Source: Flavobacteriaceae bacterium (GTDB lineage: Bacteria; Bacteroidota; Bacteroidia; Flavobacteriales; Flavobacteriaceae). From it: a stretch of 35,547 nucleotides of DNA. Where the stretch lies: positions 1-35,547 of the forward strand of contig JABSPL010000004.1 of NCBI GenBank assembly GCA_013215105.1, read 5' to 3'. The notes under the pieces are model-generated. The model was not told where the DNA came from. It made no database searches and saw only the letters and a program-made list of their open reading frames with translations. A program made the position numbers and the translations under genes. Positions 24,981 through 34,441 of this stretch are shown here, in pieces; position 1 is the first letter of the stretch; each line of letters opens with the position of its first letter.

Positions 24981-26312
24981 ATGAAAATAGTAGTCTTAGG
25001 AGTAGGCGAAAGCGGTTTGGGAGCAGCATTGCTAGCGAAAAGTAAAAATATGGATGTTTTTGTTTCTGATTTAGGGAATATTTCAGAAGAAAATATATCT
25101 GTTCTTAAAGATAATAATATAGAGTTTGAGCAATTAAAACACGATGAGCAAAGGGTTTTATCTGCCGATATAATAGTAAAAAGTCCAGGGATACCTGATA
25201 ATGTAAGTATAGTTAAGAAGGCAGTAGCCAAAGGAATAGCTGTGATATCGGAAATAGAGTTTGCTTATAAGTACAATAAAGGAGTGATAAGTGCGGTGAC
25301 AGGTTCTAACGGTAAAACAACCACTGTTATGATTCTGAACCATATTCTTGACTTTTCCAAAAAAGATGTGGCTCTGGTAGGTAATATAGGCGATAGTTAC
25401 GCTAGGCAGATTTTTAAGCAAGAAAAGGATAATTATGTGATAGAGATGAGTAGTTTTCAGTTAGATGGGATAGTAGATTTTGCTCCTCATATAGCTGTTA
25501 TGACCAATATAACTCCAGATCATTTAGATAGGTACGATTACGATTTTGACAAGTATATAGCGTCAAAATTCAGAATAACAGAAAACCAGACAAATAAAGA
25601 CTATTTTATTTATGATATTGATGATGAAGTGATAGTAGATTATCTGTCAAAAAACAATATAAACGCCAAGAAATTGCCTTTTTCGGTAAAACGAAAGTTA
25701 GAAGAAGGTGCTTATTTGGAAAATAACAAAATAATGATAAAGATAGCAGAAGAAAAATTTGAGGTTGATTTAGATTCAACAACTATTAAAGGGAAACATA
25801 ACGTAAAGAACACTATGGCAGCTAGTTTGGCTTCTAGGATATTGAATATCCGTAAAGAAAGTATAAGAGAGAGTTTAAAAGTGTTTGAAGGGGCTGACCA
25901 CAGGTTAGAAAACTTGGGATATATAAATGATATTAATTATATAAACGACTCTAAGGCTACTAATGTCAATTCGGTTTATTATGCTTTGGAGACTGTAAAC
26001 AGACCTATAATTTGGATAGTCGGAGGTAAAGATAAGGGTAATGATTACAGCGATCTTTACGATTTGGTACGAGAAAAAGTAAAGGCAGTTATATGTTTGG
26101 GAGCCGATAATACCAAGCTTATAAATACTTTTGGAGCCATGGTAGACGATATTGTAGATACTAAATCGATGTCAGAGGCTATGATGTTAGCTAAGAGTTT
26201 TGCCGAAAAAGGAGATACTATATTATTATCTCCAGCTTGTGCTAGTTTTGACTTGTTCGAGAGCTATGAAGACAGGGGAGATCAGTTCAAAAGAGAAATA
26301 AATAATAATTAG
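24981..26312 (+). CDS. murD: UDP-MurNAc-L-alanine:D-glutamate ligase MurD
   Basis: The 443-residue cytoplasmic ligase adds D-glutamate to UDP-MurNAc-L-Ala. It has an N-terminal nucleotide-binding fold (VVLGVGESGLGAALLA), the ATP loop TGSNGKTTT (about 107-115), the central-domain motif NITPDHLDRY and the C-terminal NDSKATN and LLSPACASFDLFESYEDRG motifs characteristic of MurD. It lies 1 nt after mraY and 3 nt before ftsW. Confidence 0.97.
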   Translation: MKIVVLGVGESGLGAALLAKSKNMDVFVSDLGNISEENISVLKDNNIEFEQLKHDEQRVLSADIIVKSPGIPDNVSIVKKAVAKGIAVISEIEFAYKYNKGVISAVTGSNGKTTTVMILNHILDFSKKDVALVGNIGDSYARQIFKQEKDNYVIEMSSFQLDGIVDFAPHIAVMTNITPDHLDRYDYDFDKYIASKFRITENQTNKDYFIYDIDDEVIVDYLSKNNINAKKLPFSVKRKLEEGAYLENNKIMIKIAEEKFEVDLDSTTIKGKHNVKNTMAASLASRILNIRKESIRESLKVFEGADHRLENLGYINDINYINDSKATNVNSVYYALETVNRPIIWIVGGKDKGNDYSDLYDLVREKVKAVICLGADNTKLINTFGAMVDDIVDTKSMSEAMMLAKSFAEKGDTILLSPACASFDLFESYEDRGDQFKREINNN

Positions 26313-26315
26313 AGT

Positions 26316-27488
26316 ATGAACAAAATATTTAAACATCTTAAAGGAGATAGAGTTATCTGGGGCATAATAGTCGTCTTGGGTATATTCTCTTTTATGCCTG
26401 TTTATAGTGCTAGTACCAATCTGGTTTATGTAGTGAGAAACGGGACTACTTCGGGGCATTTGTTTAAGCATGGTATGCTACTGACGGTAGGTTTTTTTAT
26501 AGTTTTTGTGTTTCATAAAATAAAATACAAATATATAAGCACATTGATTAATGTAATAATGTTAGGTGTTTGTGCTTTGCTTTTGATGACTCTTTTTAGT
26601 GGTTTGGTAATAGGAGGAGCTAATGCTAGTAGGTGGATACGTATCCCTTTTTTGGGTGTTGGTTTTCAGCCTTCGACCATAGCAGGATTGGCTGTTATGA
26701 TATTTACGGCTAAATATTTGGCGAAAATAGAGGGTGTTACGCCTACTTTTAAATCGAGTTTTATTAGTTTGTGGATTCCTGTAGGTATAGTTCTTATGCT
26801 TATAATACCTGCCGATTTTTCGACTACAGCTATTATATTTATGATGGTAATGTTACTTACACTTATAGGTGGTTATCCTTTCAAATATTTACTAAAAATA
26901 GCAGGAATGGGTATAGCAACTCTGTTATTGTTTGTGTTGTTAGTAAAAGCATTTCCATCGGTAATGCCTAATAGGGTTGATACCTGGATGAGCCGAATAG
27001 AGAGTTTTCTGCCTAATGATGAGCCTGAAGGATATCAGGTTCAAAAGGCAAAAACGGCTATAGCTATAGGGAAACTAACAGGAAGAGGTCCTGGTAAGAG
27101 TACTCAAAAGAACTTTTTACCACAGTCTAGTTCCGACTTTATATTTGCCATAATAATAGAAGAATATGGTTTAGTAGGAGCTTTTGGAGTGATATTCTTT
27201 TATACAGTTTTGCTATTCAGAATTGTTTCGGTAGTAAAAAAAGCAAGTACAGTATTTGCCAAGTTATTGGCTATAGGTGTAGGTTTACCTATAATATTTC
27301 AGGCAGTAATCAATATGTCGGTAGCTGTTAATTTGTTGCCAGTAACAGGACAGCCCTTGCCGCTTATAAGTAGTGGAGGTACCTCAGTCTGGATAACTTG
27401 TATAGGTTTGGGAATATTGTTAAACATAAGCAGTAATAACGATAAAGATAGTAGTTTGGAAGATAATTTGGAGCAAAACTTAATATAG
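26316..27488 (+). CDS. ftsW: Septal peptidoglycan glycosyltransferase FtsW
   Basis: This 390-residue SEDS-family membrane protein polymerises lipid II at the septum with FtsI. It has about ten hydrophobic helices, the GGANASRWIRIPFLGVGFQPS segment, GPGKSTQKNFLPQSSSDFIFAIIIEEYGL with the conserved Glu-Glu pair, and the closing PVTGQPLPLISSGGTS motif of FtsW/RodA. Its place among division genes favours FtsW over RodA. It lies 3 nt after murD and 2 nt before murG. Confidence 0.96.
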   Translation: MNKIFKHLKGDRVIWGIIVVLGIFSFMPVYSASTNLVYVVRNGTTSGHLFKHGMLLTVGFFIVFVFHKIKYKYISTLINVIMLGVCALLLMTLFSGLVIGGANASRWIRIPFLGVGFQPSTIAGLAVMIFTAKYLAKIEGVTPTFKSSFISLWIPVGIVLMLIIPADFSTTAIIFMMVMLLTLIGGYPFKYLLKIAGMGIATLLLFVLLVKAFPSVMPNRVDTWMSRIESFLPNDEPEGYQVQKAKTAIAIGKLTGRGPGKSTQKNFLPQSSSDFIFAIIIEEYGLVGAFGVIFFYTVLLFRIVSVVKKASTVFAKLLAIGVGLPIIFQAVINMSVAVNLLPVTGQPLPLISSGGTSVWITCIGLGILLNISSNNDKDSSLEDNLEQNLI

Positions 27489-27490
27489 AT

Positions 27491-28576
27491 ATGAAACCAT
27501 TGAACAATATATTGATAAGTGGAGGAGGCACAGGAGGGCATATATACCCTGCTATATCTATAGCTGACCGTATAAAAATATTGTATCCTGAGGCTAATAT
27601 ACTGTTTGTAGGTGCTAAGGATAAGATGGAAATGCAGATAGTTCCGAAGGCAGGTTACCAAATAAAAGGATTATGGATAGCAGGTTTTCAGCGTAAGATA
27701 AGTCTTAAAAACCTTATGTTTCCTTTTAAACTGGTTCATAGTTTGGTGAAATCGTATTTTATAGTACGAAAGTTTAATCCCGATGTAGTCATAGGTACGG
27801 GAGGGTTTGCCAGTGGAGCGGTTTTGTATATAGCGACTGCTAAAGGGATACCGACTCTTATACAAGAGCAAAATTCTTACCCTGGGATAACTAACCGTAT
27901 TCTTGCCAGTAAAGTAGATAAAATATGTGTTTCTTACGATGGTTTAGATAGGTTTTTTCCTAAGAATAAAATAATAAAAACAGGTAATCCTGTACGTAAA
28001 GGGTTGGACGATTTAGGTTCTCTAAGAGATGAATCCCGTAAGGAATTTGGTATATCCGCAGACAAGAAATGTTTGCTTATAATAGGAGGAAGTTTGGGGG
28101 CTAGTTTTATAAATAAGATGATAGCGAGTAACTTGAGCACTCTTAAAGATATGAATTTTGAAATAATATGGCAAGTAGGAAAGTTGTATTATGAACAATA
28201 TAAAGAATATAATAGCAAAACAGTAAGAGTAATGCCTTTTATAGAAAATATGAATATGGCTTATTCTTGTAGTGATATTATAATTAGTAGGGCAGGGGCA
28301 AGTTCGGTATCGGAGTTGTGTTTGGTTGCAAAACCAACTATATTTATACCATCGCCCAATGTTACTGCTAACCACCAGTACGAAAATGCAAAGGAATTGT
28401 GTAATAAAAAAGCGGCCGAATTATTAACTGAAGATAAGGCTCTTGAAGAATTTATTGTTTTACTGAAAAACATGTGTTTTAGTGATGAAAAGATGAATTT
28501 GTATTCAACTAAGATGAAGGATTTAGCAAAACCGAACGCTACTAACGATATAGTTAGTGAAATAGAAAAATTGTAG
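27491..28576 (+). CDS. murG: Lipid II synthase MurG (UDP-GlcNAc transferase)
   Basis: The 361-residue membrane-associated GT28 enzyme adds GlcNAc to lipid I on the cytoplasmic face. It has GGTGGH (12-17), GTGGFASG, the LIQEQNSYPGITNR segment, the second glycine loop IGGSLGA and the donor-site segment ISRAGASSVSELCLVAKPTIFIPSP. Length is normal. It starts 2 nt after ftsW and ends 4 nt before murC. Confidence 0.97.
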   Translation: MKPLNNILISGGGTGGHIYPAISIADRIKILYPEANILFVGAKDKMEMQIVPKAGYQIKGLWIAGFQRKISLKNLMFPFKLVHSLVKSYFIVRKFNPDVVIGTGGFASGAVLYIATAKGIPTLIQEQNSYPGITNRILASKVDKICVSYDGLDRFFPKNKIIKTGNPVRKGLDDLGSLRDESRKEFGISADKKCLLIIGGSLGASFINKMIASNLSTLKDMNFEIIWQVGKLYYEQYKEYNSKTVRVMPFIENMNMAYSCSDIIISRAGASSVSELCLVAKPTIFIPSPNVTANHQYENAKELCNKKAAELLTEDKALEEFIVLLKNMCFSDEKMNLYSTKMKDLAKPNATNDIVSEIEKL

Positions 28577-28580
28577 ATAT

Positions 28581-29918
28581 ATGGAATTAAATAAGATAGA
28601 AAATATTTATTTTATAGGGATAGGAGGTATAGGTATGAGTGCTTTAGCTAAATATTTCTTATCTTTAGATAAGAGAGTATATGGTTACGACAAGGTGAAA
28701 ACAGAACTGACAATAGGCTTGGAAACCAGTGGAGCTATTGTGTCTTATAGTGAAGATAAGCTTAGTCAAGAGATGTTGAGCCTAAACGTAGACAATACTA
28801 TAGTAGTATACACTCCCGCTATGCCGAGTGACAGTAAAACTTTTAAATACTTTATAACTTCAGGTTTTCAGCTATATAAAAGAGCAGAGTTGCTAGGAGC
28901 TGTAACTAAGGACTCTTTTACTTTGGCTGTAGCAGGAACTCATGGTAAGACGACTACTAGTTGTATATTAGGGCATATATTTGAGGTGGATAATCAGAAG
29001 GCTACTTCCTTTTTGGGAGGGATAAGCGAAAATTATAATTCTAATTTGATATTAGGAGAAGATAAAATAACAATAGTTGAGGCGGACGAATACGATAAAT
29101 CGTTTTTGAATCTTTCGCCTAATATTGCTTGTATTACTTCTATGGATGCAGATCATTTGGATATATATAAGGATGAATCTTATTTTGAAGAAACTTTTAA
29201 GACTTTTGCCAAAAAGGTAAGCGATAAAATCATAGTCAAAAAGGGATTACCAATAAGTGGTATTACTTATTCGGCATATGAGCCTGCTGATTATATGGCT
29301 AGCAATATAAGTTTCGAAAATGGTTACTGCTGTTTCGAAATAACTAACCCTAAAGGTGATGTTGTATTTATAGAGTTTGCTATGGTTGGTATTCACAATG
29401 TAGAAAACGCATTAGCAGCTTATGCTATGGCAGAGTGTTATGGTGTAAATAAAGAAAGCATCAAAAAGGCTCTTAAAAGTTTTAAAGGAGTAAAGAGGAG
29501 ATTTTCGTATAAGATAAATACCGATGATTTGGTACTGATAGACGACTATGCACATCACCCTAAAGAGATTGATTCCGTATGTAGTTCGCTTCGTGTTCTT
29601 TACCCTAATGACGAAATATTAGCAGTATTTCAGCCTCATTTATATAGTAGAACTAAAGATTTTATGACTAATTTTGCTAGTTCATTGAGCAAGTTCGACA
29701 AAGTATTATTGTTGGATATATACCCAGCTAGGGAGTTGCCCATAGAGGGTATTACTTCGGATGTTTTGCTTGATAAAATAACTATAGAAGATAAGCTGAA
29801 ATGTAATAAAGAGGAGCTTATAAGTCTTATAAAAGCTAGTAACAATAGAGTAATAGTAATGATGGGTGCTGGTGATATAGGTGTAGAAATAAACAAAGTA
29901 GTAGATAGTTTGACATGA
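28581..29918 (+). CDS. murC: UDP-MurNAc:L-alanine ligase MurC
   Basis: The 445-residue cytoplasmic ligase adds the first stem amino acid to UDP-MurNAc. It has GIGGIGMSALA (13-23), the ATP loop GTHGKTTT (about 119-126), EADEYDKSFLNLSP, the DADHLDIY motif and the C-terminal DDYAHHPKEI and FQPHLYSRT motifs. Length is normal. The stop overlaps the ftsQ start by 4 nt (ATGA). The order murG-murC-ftsQ is the usual dcw order with ddl missing after murC. Confidence 0.97.
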   Translation: MELNKIENIYFIGIGGIGMSALAKYFLSLDKRVYGYDKVKTELTIGLETSGAIVSYSEDKLSQEMLSLNVDNTIVVYTPAMPSDSKTFKYFITSGFQLYKRAELLGAVTKDSFTLAVAGTHGKTTTSCILGHIFEVDNQKATSFLGGISENYNSNLILGEDKITIVEADEYDKSFLNLSPNIACITSMDADHLDIYKDESYFEETFKTFAKKVSDKIIVKKGLPISGITYSAYEPADYMASNISFENGYCCFEITNPKGDVVFIEFAMVGIHNVENALAAYAMAECYGVNKESIKKALKSFKGVKRRFSYKINTDDLVLIDDYAHHPKEIDSVCSSLRVLYPNDEILAVFQPHLYSRTKDFMTNFASSLSKFDKVLLLDIYPARELPIEGITSDVLLDKITIEDKLKCNKEELISLIKASNNRVIVMMGAGDIGVEINKVVDSLT

Positions 29919-30640
29919 AAAATAAGATAATTACATATTTGAAATTTACACTGGTCTTAGGGCTTGTGGTTTTCTTGTATGGTTTTGCCAATGGTCGAAA
30001 TTCTCAAAGAAAACTAGAGGATATAAATGTCGTTTTTTCTTCGGGAGATAACCCTTTTGTGACTACTAAGATGATAAAAAATATAATGAAGAGAAACGGT
30101 GTTTCTTTGAATCAAAGTATAGCTTCAGACTTAGATTTACATCATTTGGAACAGAGAATTAAAGATTTATCGTATATTAAAAATATAAGTATTTCGGTAA
30201 ATATAAAAGGAGTAATAAAAGTAAATATAACTCAGCGTAGGGCTATAGCTAGGGTTATTAATAGCAATGGTTTTTCTTATTATTTGAGCGAAGATGGGAT
30301 TGATATGCCTTTGTCCAGAGAATATTCTCCACGAGTAATACTAGTAACGGGGGTAGAGGATTATAAAGAATTAGATAGAGCTTATTCTATGATAAAGCAT
30401 ATAGACTCTGATGAGTTTTTTGCCAAAGAAATAACAGGTATTAGTCATATAGGAAAGGGAGAATACAGGCTTAATAGCAGGATAAACAATATAGTAATAG
30501 ACTTAGGTTCTTTAGAATATTTCGATGGTAAACTAAAGAAAATGAAGGCTTTCTATTTGAAGGCTATAGAAGATAATAGTATTTATAAGTATAAAAAAAT
30601 AAATCTGAGATATAACAATCAGGTCATTTGTTCAAAGTAA
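29915..30640 (+). CDS. ftsQ: Division protein FtsQ (DivIB-like)
   Basis: A 241-residue bitopic protein with a short basic N-terminus, one membrane helix (about 10-26, FTLVLGLVVFLYGFANG), a POTRA domain (about 35-110, INVVFSSGDNPFVTTKMIKN...ISVNIKGVIKVNITQRRAIAR) and a beta-rich FtsQ domain. FtsQ joins FtsL and FtsB to control FtsWI. Identification rests on topology, the POTRA features and position between murC and ftsA. It overlaps murC by 4 nt and precedes ftsA by 6 nt. Confidence 0.93.
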   Translation: MKNKIITYLKFTLVLGLVVFLYGFANGRNSQRKLEDINVVFSSGDNPFVTTKMIKNIMKRNGVSLNQSIASDLDLHHLEQRIKDLSYIKNISISVNIKGVIKVNITQRRAIARVINSNGFSYYLSEDGIDMPLSREYSPRVILVTGVEDYKELDRAYSMIKHIDSDEFFAKEITGISHIGKGEYRLNSRINNIVIDLGSLEYFDGKLKKMKAFYLKAIEDNSIYKYKKINLRYNNQVICSK

Positions 30641-30646
30641 AAAGAC

Positions 30647-31996
30647 ATGGAAAACGTAAACATTTCGGTAGGGTTAGACATAGGTACAACTAAAATAGTA
30701 GCTATGATAGGTTTGAAAAACGAGTATGGTAAGCTAGAGATACTTGGTATAGGTAAGGCCGAAAGTCTTGGTGTAAAACGTGGGGTTGTAAACAATCTTA
30801 CTCAGACAACTCAGTCTATACAACAGGCAGTTAACGATGCTATAAGTAGTTCTGGTTCAGAAATAGACGAAGTAACCGTAGGTATAGCTGGGCAACATAT
30901 ACGTAGCCTTCACCATAGTGACTATATAACCAGAGATAATGCAGATGAAGTAATAGAAGATAGCGATATCGAGAAACTGATACAGCAAGTTCACAAGTTA
31001 GTTATGTTACCTGGAGAAGAGATAATCCACGTAATACCACAAGACTTCAAAGTAGATGGGCAGACCGATGTAAGTGAGCCTGTAGGGATGTACGGAGCTA
31101 GGCTTGAAGCCAATTTTCATGTTGTAGTAGGGCAGATTACTTCTATCAAAAATATAGGTAGATGTGTCAAAAGTTCGGGGCTTACTTTGGAAGGAATAAC
31201 TTTGGAACCATTAGCCTCGGCCAATGCAGTGCTTAACCAAGAAGAAAAAGAAGCCGGAGTTGCTTTGGTTGACATAGGTGGTGGTACTACCGACCTTGCT
31301 ATATTCAAAGATGGTATTATAAGACATACGGCAGTTATTCCTTTTGGAGGAAATGTAATAACCGAAGATATAAAAGAGGGTTGTTCTATTATAGAAAAAC
31401 AAGCAGAATTATTGAAAATAAAGTTTGGTTCGGCTTGGCCAGGAGAAAACAAAGACAACGAAATAGTTGCTATACCTGGACTAAGAGGTAGAGAGCCTAA
31501 AGAGATTTCTCTTAAGAATCTTTCTAAAATAATACATGCACGTATAACCGAGATAATACAACAAGTGTATCAGGAAATAAAAAACTATGGACATGAAACT
31601 CCTAAAGGTCAGCTTATAGGAGGTATAGTGCTTACGGGTGGTGGAGCTTTGCTAAATCATCTTAAACAATTGGTAGAGTACGAAACTGGTATGGATACCA
31701 GAATAGGAAGACCTAACGAACACTTGGCAGGAGATTCTGATAAAGTGTTACAAAGCCCTTTATATGCTACTGCAGTAGGGCTTATAATGGAAGGTATAAA
31801 ATTGAAGGAGAGTCAGGTAGGTAAAGAAGTTTCAGAAGATAAAACGGAAGAAAAAGTAAATGTAGTACCTATAATAGACGATAAGGAACTGATACCTGAA
31901 AGTGAAGAAGACGTAAATAAAAAAAATGAAAATAAACCAACTATGATAGAGAATATAACAAACAGATTGAAAAACTTCTTTGACAGTATAGACTAA
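30647..31996 (+). CDS. ftsA: Division protein FtsA (actin-like FtsZ membrane tether)
   Basis: The 449-residue actin-like ATPase tethers FtsZ filaments to the membrane. It has the phosphate-1 motif GLDIGTTKIVAMIG (about 9-22), phosphate-2 VALVDIGGGTTDLAIF (about 205-220) and the adenosine motif VLTGGGALL. An acidic linker (about 390-430) leads to a C-terminal amphipathic helix (IENITNRLKNFFDSI) that serves as the membrane-targeting sequence. It lies 6 nt after ftsQ and 13 nt before ftsZ. Confidence 0.97.
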   Translation: MENVNISVGLDIGTTKIVAMIGLKNEYGKLEILGIGKAESLGVKRGVVNNLTQTTQSIQQAVNDAISSSGSEIDEVTVGIAGQHIRSLHHSDYITRDNADEVIEDSDIEKLIQQVHKLVMLPGEEIIHVIPQDFKVDGQTDVSEPVGMYGARLEANFHVVVGQITSIKNIGRCVKSSGLTLEGITLEPLASANAVLNQEEKEAGVALVDIGGGTTDLAIFKDGIIRHTAVIPFGGNVITEDIKEGCSIIEKQAELLKIKFGSAWPGENKDNEIVAIPGLRGREPKEISLKNLSKIIHARITEIIQQVYQEIKNYGHETPKGQLIGGIVLTGGGALLNHLKQLVEYETGMDTRIGRPNEHLAGDSDKVLQSPLYATAVGLIMEGIKLKESQVGKEVSEDKTEEKVNVVPIIDDKELIPESEEDVNKKNENKPTMIENITNRLKNFFDSID

Positions 31997-32009
31997 AAAA
32001 CAATATAAA

Positions 32010-33818
32010 ATGAAAGCAGAAAACTTAAAAAAAATATTGTTTGACATGCCTAAGTCAAGGTCTAATACTATAAAAGTAATAGGAGTAGGAGGTGGAGGTA
32101 GTAGTGCTGTTAATTATATGTATAACGAAAGCATAAAAGGTGTAGACTTTGTTATTTGTAATACCGATTTACAAGATTTAGAAAGTAGCCCTATAGCCAA
32201 CAAAGTACAACTAGGTATAAGCCTTACCGAAGGATTGGGAGCAGGTGCTAACCCGAGTGTAGGTGCCGAGGCTGCCGAAGAAAGTATTGAAGAAATTAAA
32301 AAAATGCTTACCGTACATACCAAAATGGTATTCATAACCGCAGGTATGGGAGGTGGTACTGGTACTGGTTCAGCCCCTATTATAGCTAAGATAGCTAAGG
32401 ATATGGGAATACTTACTATAGGTATAGTTACTTCTCCTTTTTCGTTCGAAGGAAGAAGAAGAACCCAACAAGCCGAAAAAGGTATAGAAGAATTAAGAGC
32501 CAGTGTAGACTCTCTTATAGTTATAAATAACAATAAACTGAGAGAGGTATATGGTAATGTGACTAAAACTGAAGCTTTTTCGAAATCGGACGAAGTACTG
32601 AGTACTGCTGTAAAAGGTATTGCAGAGGTTATAACGCATCATTACAAACAAAACATAGACTTGCACGATGCTAAAACTGTACTATCTAAAAGTGGTACAG
32701 CTATAATGGGATCGGCTAAAGCTTCGGGTGATAATAGAGCCAAAGAAGTTATAATTAATGCCTTAGATTCTCCTTTGCTTAACGATAGTAAAATAACTGG
32801 AGCTAAGAATGTTTTGTTATTGATAGTTTCGGGTACCGATGAAGTTACTTTAGATGAAATAGCATATATAAGTGAGTATATTCAGAAAGAAGCAGGTTAC
32901 GAAGCTAATATAATAATGGGAATAGGTGATGATGATAGCCTTGAAGACTCTGTATCGGTAACTGTAGTTGCTACTGGTTTTGCTTCGGGACAACAACATA
33001 CCATAGGGTCTGTTTCTAACAAAAGGATAATACATAACCTTGAAAACGAACAGAGACTTAACTATAACTTTGATGCTAAAATAGAAAAGGTAGAGCATAT
33101 AGAACCCAAAAAGATAATACATAGGTTTTTGGATGATGAAGACGATAAAGATATAGATACAATATCTAATACCCAAGAAACCATAGAGCCGGTGTCGACC
33201 AAAGAGTTATTAGTAGAAGATGATTTTGTTATAACCACTACTGCTATCAAACCAGAACCTAGTTCTACAGATGACAATAGACAGATGAAACTACAGTTCG
33301 ATTTGCCTATAAAAAACACTGATCTGACTAATAAATTAGATGAACAGTTACAAGTAGAGGAAGAAGAAGAAATATCAGAGGTTATTGAGCAATTAGTATC
33401 AGAATCTCCTCAGGGAGATGATTCTGATGGGAAGATATATCTTTCTTTGGAAGATGAGCCCGAAGTAGATACTAGTACTTATGATGGATTTGTTCTTAAA
33501 ACTAAAAAGTTAGAAAGCAAGCCTGTAAAAATAGCTATTGATAACGATTCTCCTTTGAATAAAAGTATAGAAGAACTAAAAGACTTGTCTTCTGAAAGAA
33601 TTAACAAAATGAGTATGCTTAGTTCTAAGAGAAACAACAGCTCTAACGATCAGTATGTTGATGACTTAGAGAAAGAACCAGCTTACAAAAGACTAGGGCT
33701 TGATGTAGAAAGTAGAGAGCTTGAAAACTCTAGGTCTAGGTCTTCGGTAGAAATAGATGAAAATAATGAGTTGTATATACGTACCAATAATACGTTTTTG
33801 CACGATAACGTAGATTAA
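32010..33818 (+). CDS. ftsZ: Division GTPase FtsZ with long C-terminal tail
   Basis: This 602-residue tubulin-like GTPase forms the Z-ring. The core (about 12-326) has GVGGGGSSAVNYM, the tubulin signature GGGTGTG at 114-120, SPFSFEGRRR and the T7-loop region EVTLDEI with Asp282. The tail of about 275 residues is far longer than in E. coli: an acidic, low-complexity linker, then PAYKRLGLDVE near 560 and a terminal segment IRTNNTFLHDNVD of the type seen at flavobacterial FtsZ ends. I use the ATG at 32010; an ATG 12 codons later (MPKSRSN) is an alternative. It lies 13 nt after ftsA. Confidence 0.97.
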   Translation: MKAENLKKILFDMPKSRSNTIKVIGVGGGGSSAVNYMYNESIKGVDFVICNTDLQDLESSPIANKVQLGISLTEGLGAGANPSVGAEAAEESIEEIKKMLTVHTKMVFITAGMGGGTGTGSAPIIAKIAKDMGILTIGIVTSPFSFEGRRRTQQAEKGIEELRASVDSLIVINNNKLREVYGNVTKTEAFSKSDEVLSTAVKGIAEVITHHYKQNIDLHDAKTVLSKSGTAIMGSAKASGDNRAKEVIINALDSPLLNDSKITGAKNVLLLIVSGTDEVTLDEIAYISEYIQKEAGYEANIIMGIGDDDSLEDSVSVTVVATGFASGQQHTIGSVSNKRIIHNLENEQRLNYNFDAKIEKVEHIEPKKIIHRFLDDEDDKDIDTISNTQETIEPVSTKELLVEDDFVITTTAIKPEPSSTDDNRQMKLQFDLPIKNTDLTNKLDEQLQVEEEEEISEVIEQLVSESPQGDDSDGKIYLSLEDEPEVDTSTYDGFVLKTKKLESKPVKIAIDNDSPLNKSIEELKDLSSERINKMSMLSSKRNNSSNDQYVDDLEKEPAYKRLGLDVESRELENSRSRSSVEIDENNELYIRTNNTFLHDNVD

Positions 33819-33836
33819 TATTAAAAATAAATAGAT

Positions 33837-34283
33837 ATGAGTTTAGAAAAGAAAATAATGGAACAGTTAAAAGCTGCCATGAGAGCCAAAGATACAGTTG
33901 CATTACAGTCGTTAAGAGCTATAAAGTCAGAATTACTTTTGGTAAAAACTTCTAATTCTTCTGCCGAATTGAGCGAAGAAGACGAAATAAAGATGTTGCA
34001 AAAGTTAGTAAAACAACGTAAAGATAGTGCTACATTGTTTTCTGAACAAAACAGAGAAGACTTAGCAGAGCCAGAGTTGGCACAAGCTAAAATAATAGAG
34101 CAATTCTTGCCAGAGCAGATGAGTAACGACGATTTGAAAGCGTTTGTACAAGAACTGATAACCAAAACAGGAGCTAGCGGAATGAAAGACATGGGTAAAG
34201 TAATGGGGCAGGCTTCTCAGCAATTGGCAGGTAAGGCCGATGGTAAAGCTATATCGAATATAGTAAAAGAATTACTAAAATAA
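33837..34283 (+). CDS. GatB/YqeY domain protein
   Basis: The 148-residue protein matches the YqeY family along its length: LEKKIMEQLKAAMRAKDTVALQSLRAIKSEL at the start, KMLQKLVKQRKDSATLF in the middle and ASGMKDMGKVMG near the end. The domain is also found at the C-terminus of GatB, where it binds tRNA, so a tRNA-related role is suspected but not established for the stand-alone form. It lies 18 nt after ftsZ and 12 nt before a tRNA gene, with no terminator on either side. Confidence 0.95.
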   Translation: MSLEKKIMEQLKAAMRAKDTVALQSLRAIKSELLLVKTSNSSAELSEEDEIKMLQKLVKQRKDSATLFSEQNREDLAEPELAQAKIIEQFLPEQMSNDDLKAFVQELITKTGASGMKDMGKVMGQASQQLAGKADGKAISNIVKELLK

Positions 34284-34295
34284 TAATATAGTGAT

Positions 34296-34369
34296 GCCTA
34301 CGTAGTTCAACTGGATAGAATGTCAGATTTCGGCTCTGATGGTTGGGGGTTCGAATCCCTCCGTGGGTA
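34296..34369 (+). tRNA. tRNA-Arg (anticodon UCG)
   Basis: A 74-nt cloverleaf folds completely. The acceptor stem GCCTACG (34296-34302) pairs with CGTGGGT (34362-34368) with two G-U pairs. The D-stem is GTTC/GAAT, the anticodon stem TCAGA/TCTGA encloses loop TTTCGGC with anticodon TCG at 34330-34332, and the T-arm is GGGGG-TTCGAAT-CCCTC. The discriminator base is A and CCA is not encoded. It would read CGA and probably CGG arginine codons. Confidence 0.95.
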
Positions 34370-34377
34370 CAATATAT

Positions 34378-34422
34378 AATAAGACTCAAACTGTTTTTAA
34401 CAACGGTTTGAGTCTTATTTTT
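34378..34422 (+). terminator. Terminator ending the dcw-yqeY-tRNA unit
   Basis: An 18-bp stem (34378-34395 against 34402-34419, one U-G pair) has loop TTTAAC and a run of five T at 34418-34422. The U-G pair forms only in the plus-strand RNA; the minus-strand RNA would have a C-A mismatch there. This points to service of the plus-strand cluster, though it also lies just past the end of the minus-strand lipoprotein gene. Confidence 0.9.
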
Positions 34423-34441
34423 ATGATGCTATTTACTTATT

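Noticed and set aside
32114-32533. 139-codon minus-strand open frame inside ftsZ
   Set aside because: It opposes the conserved GTPase core of FtsZ and has no recognisable domain or promoter.
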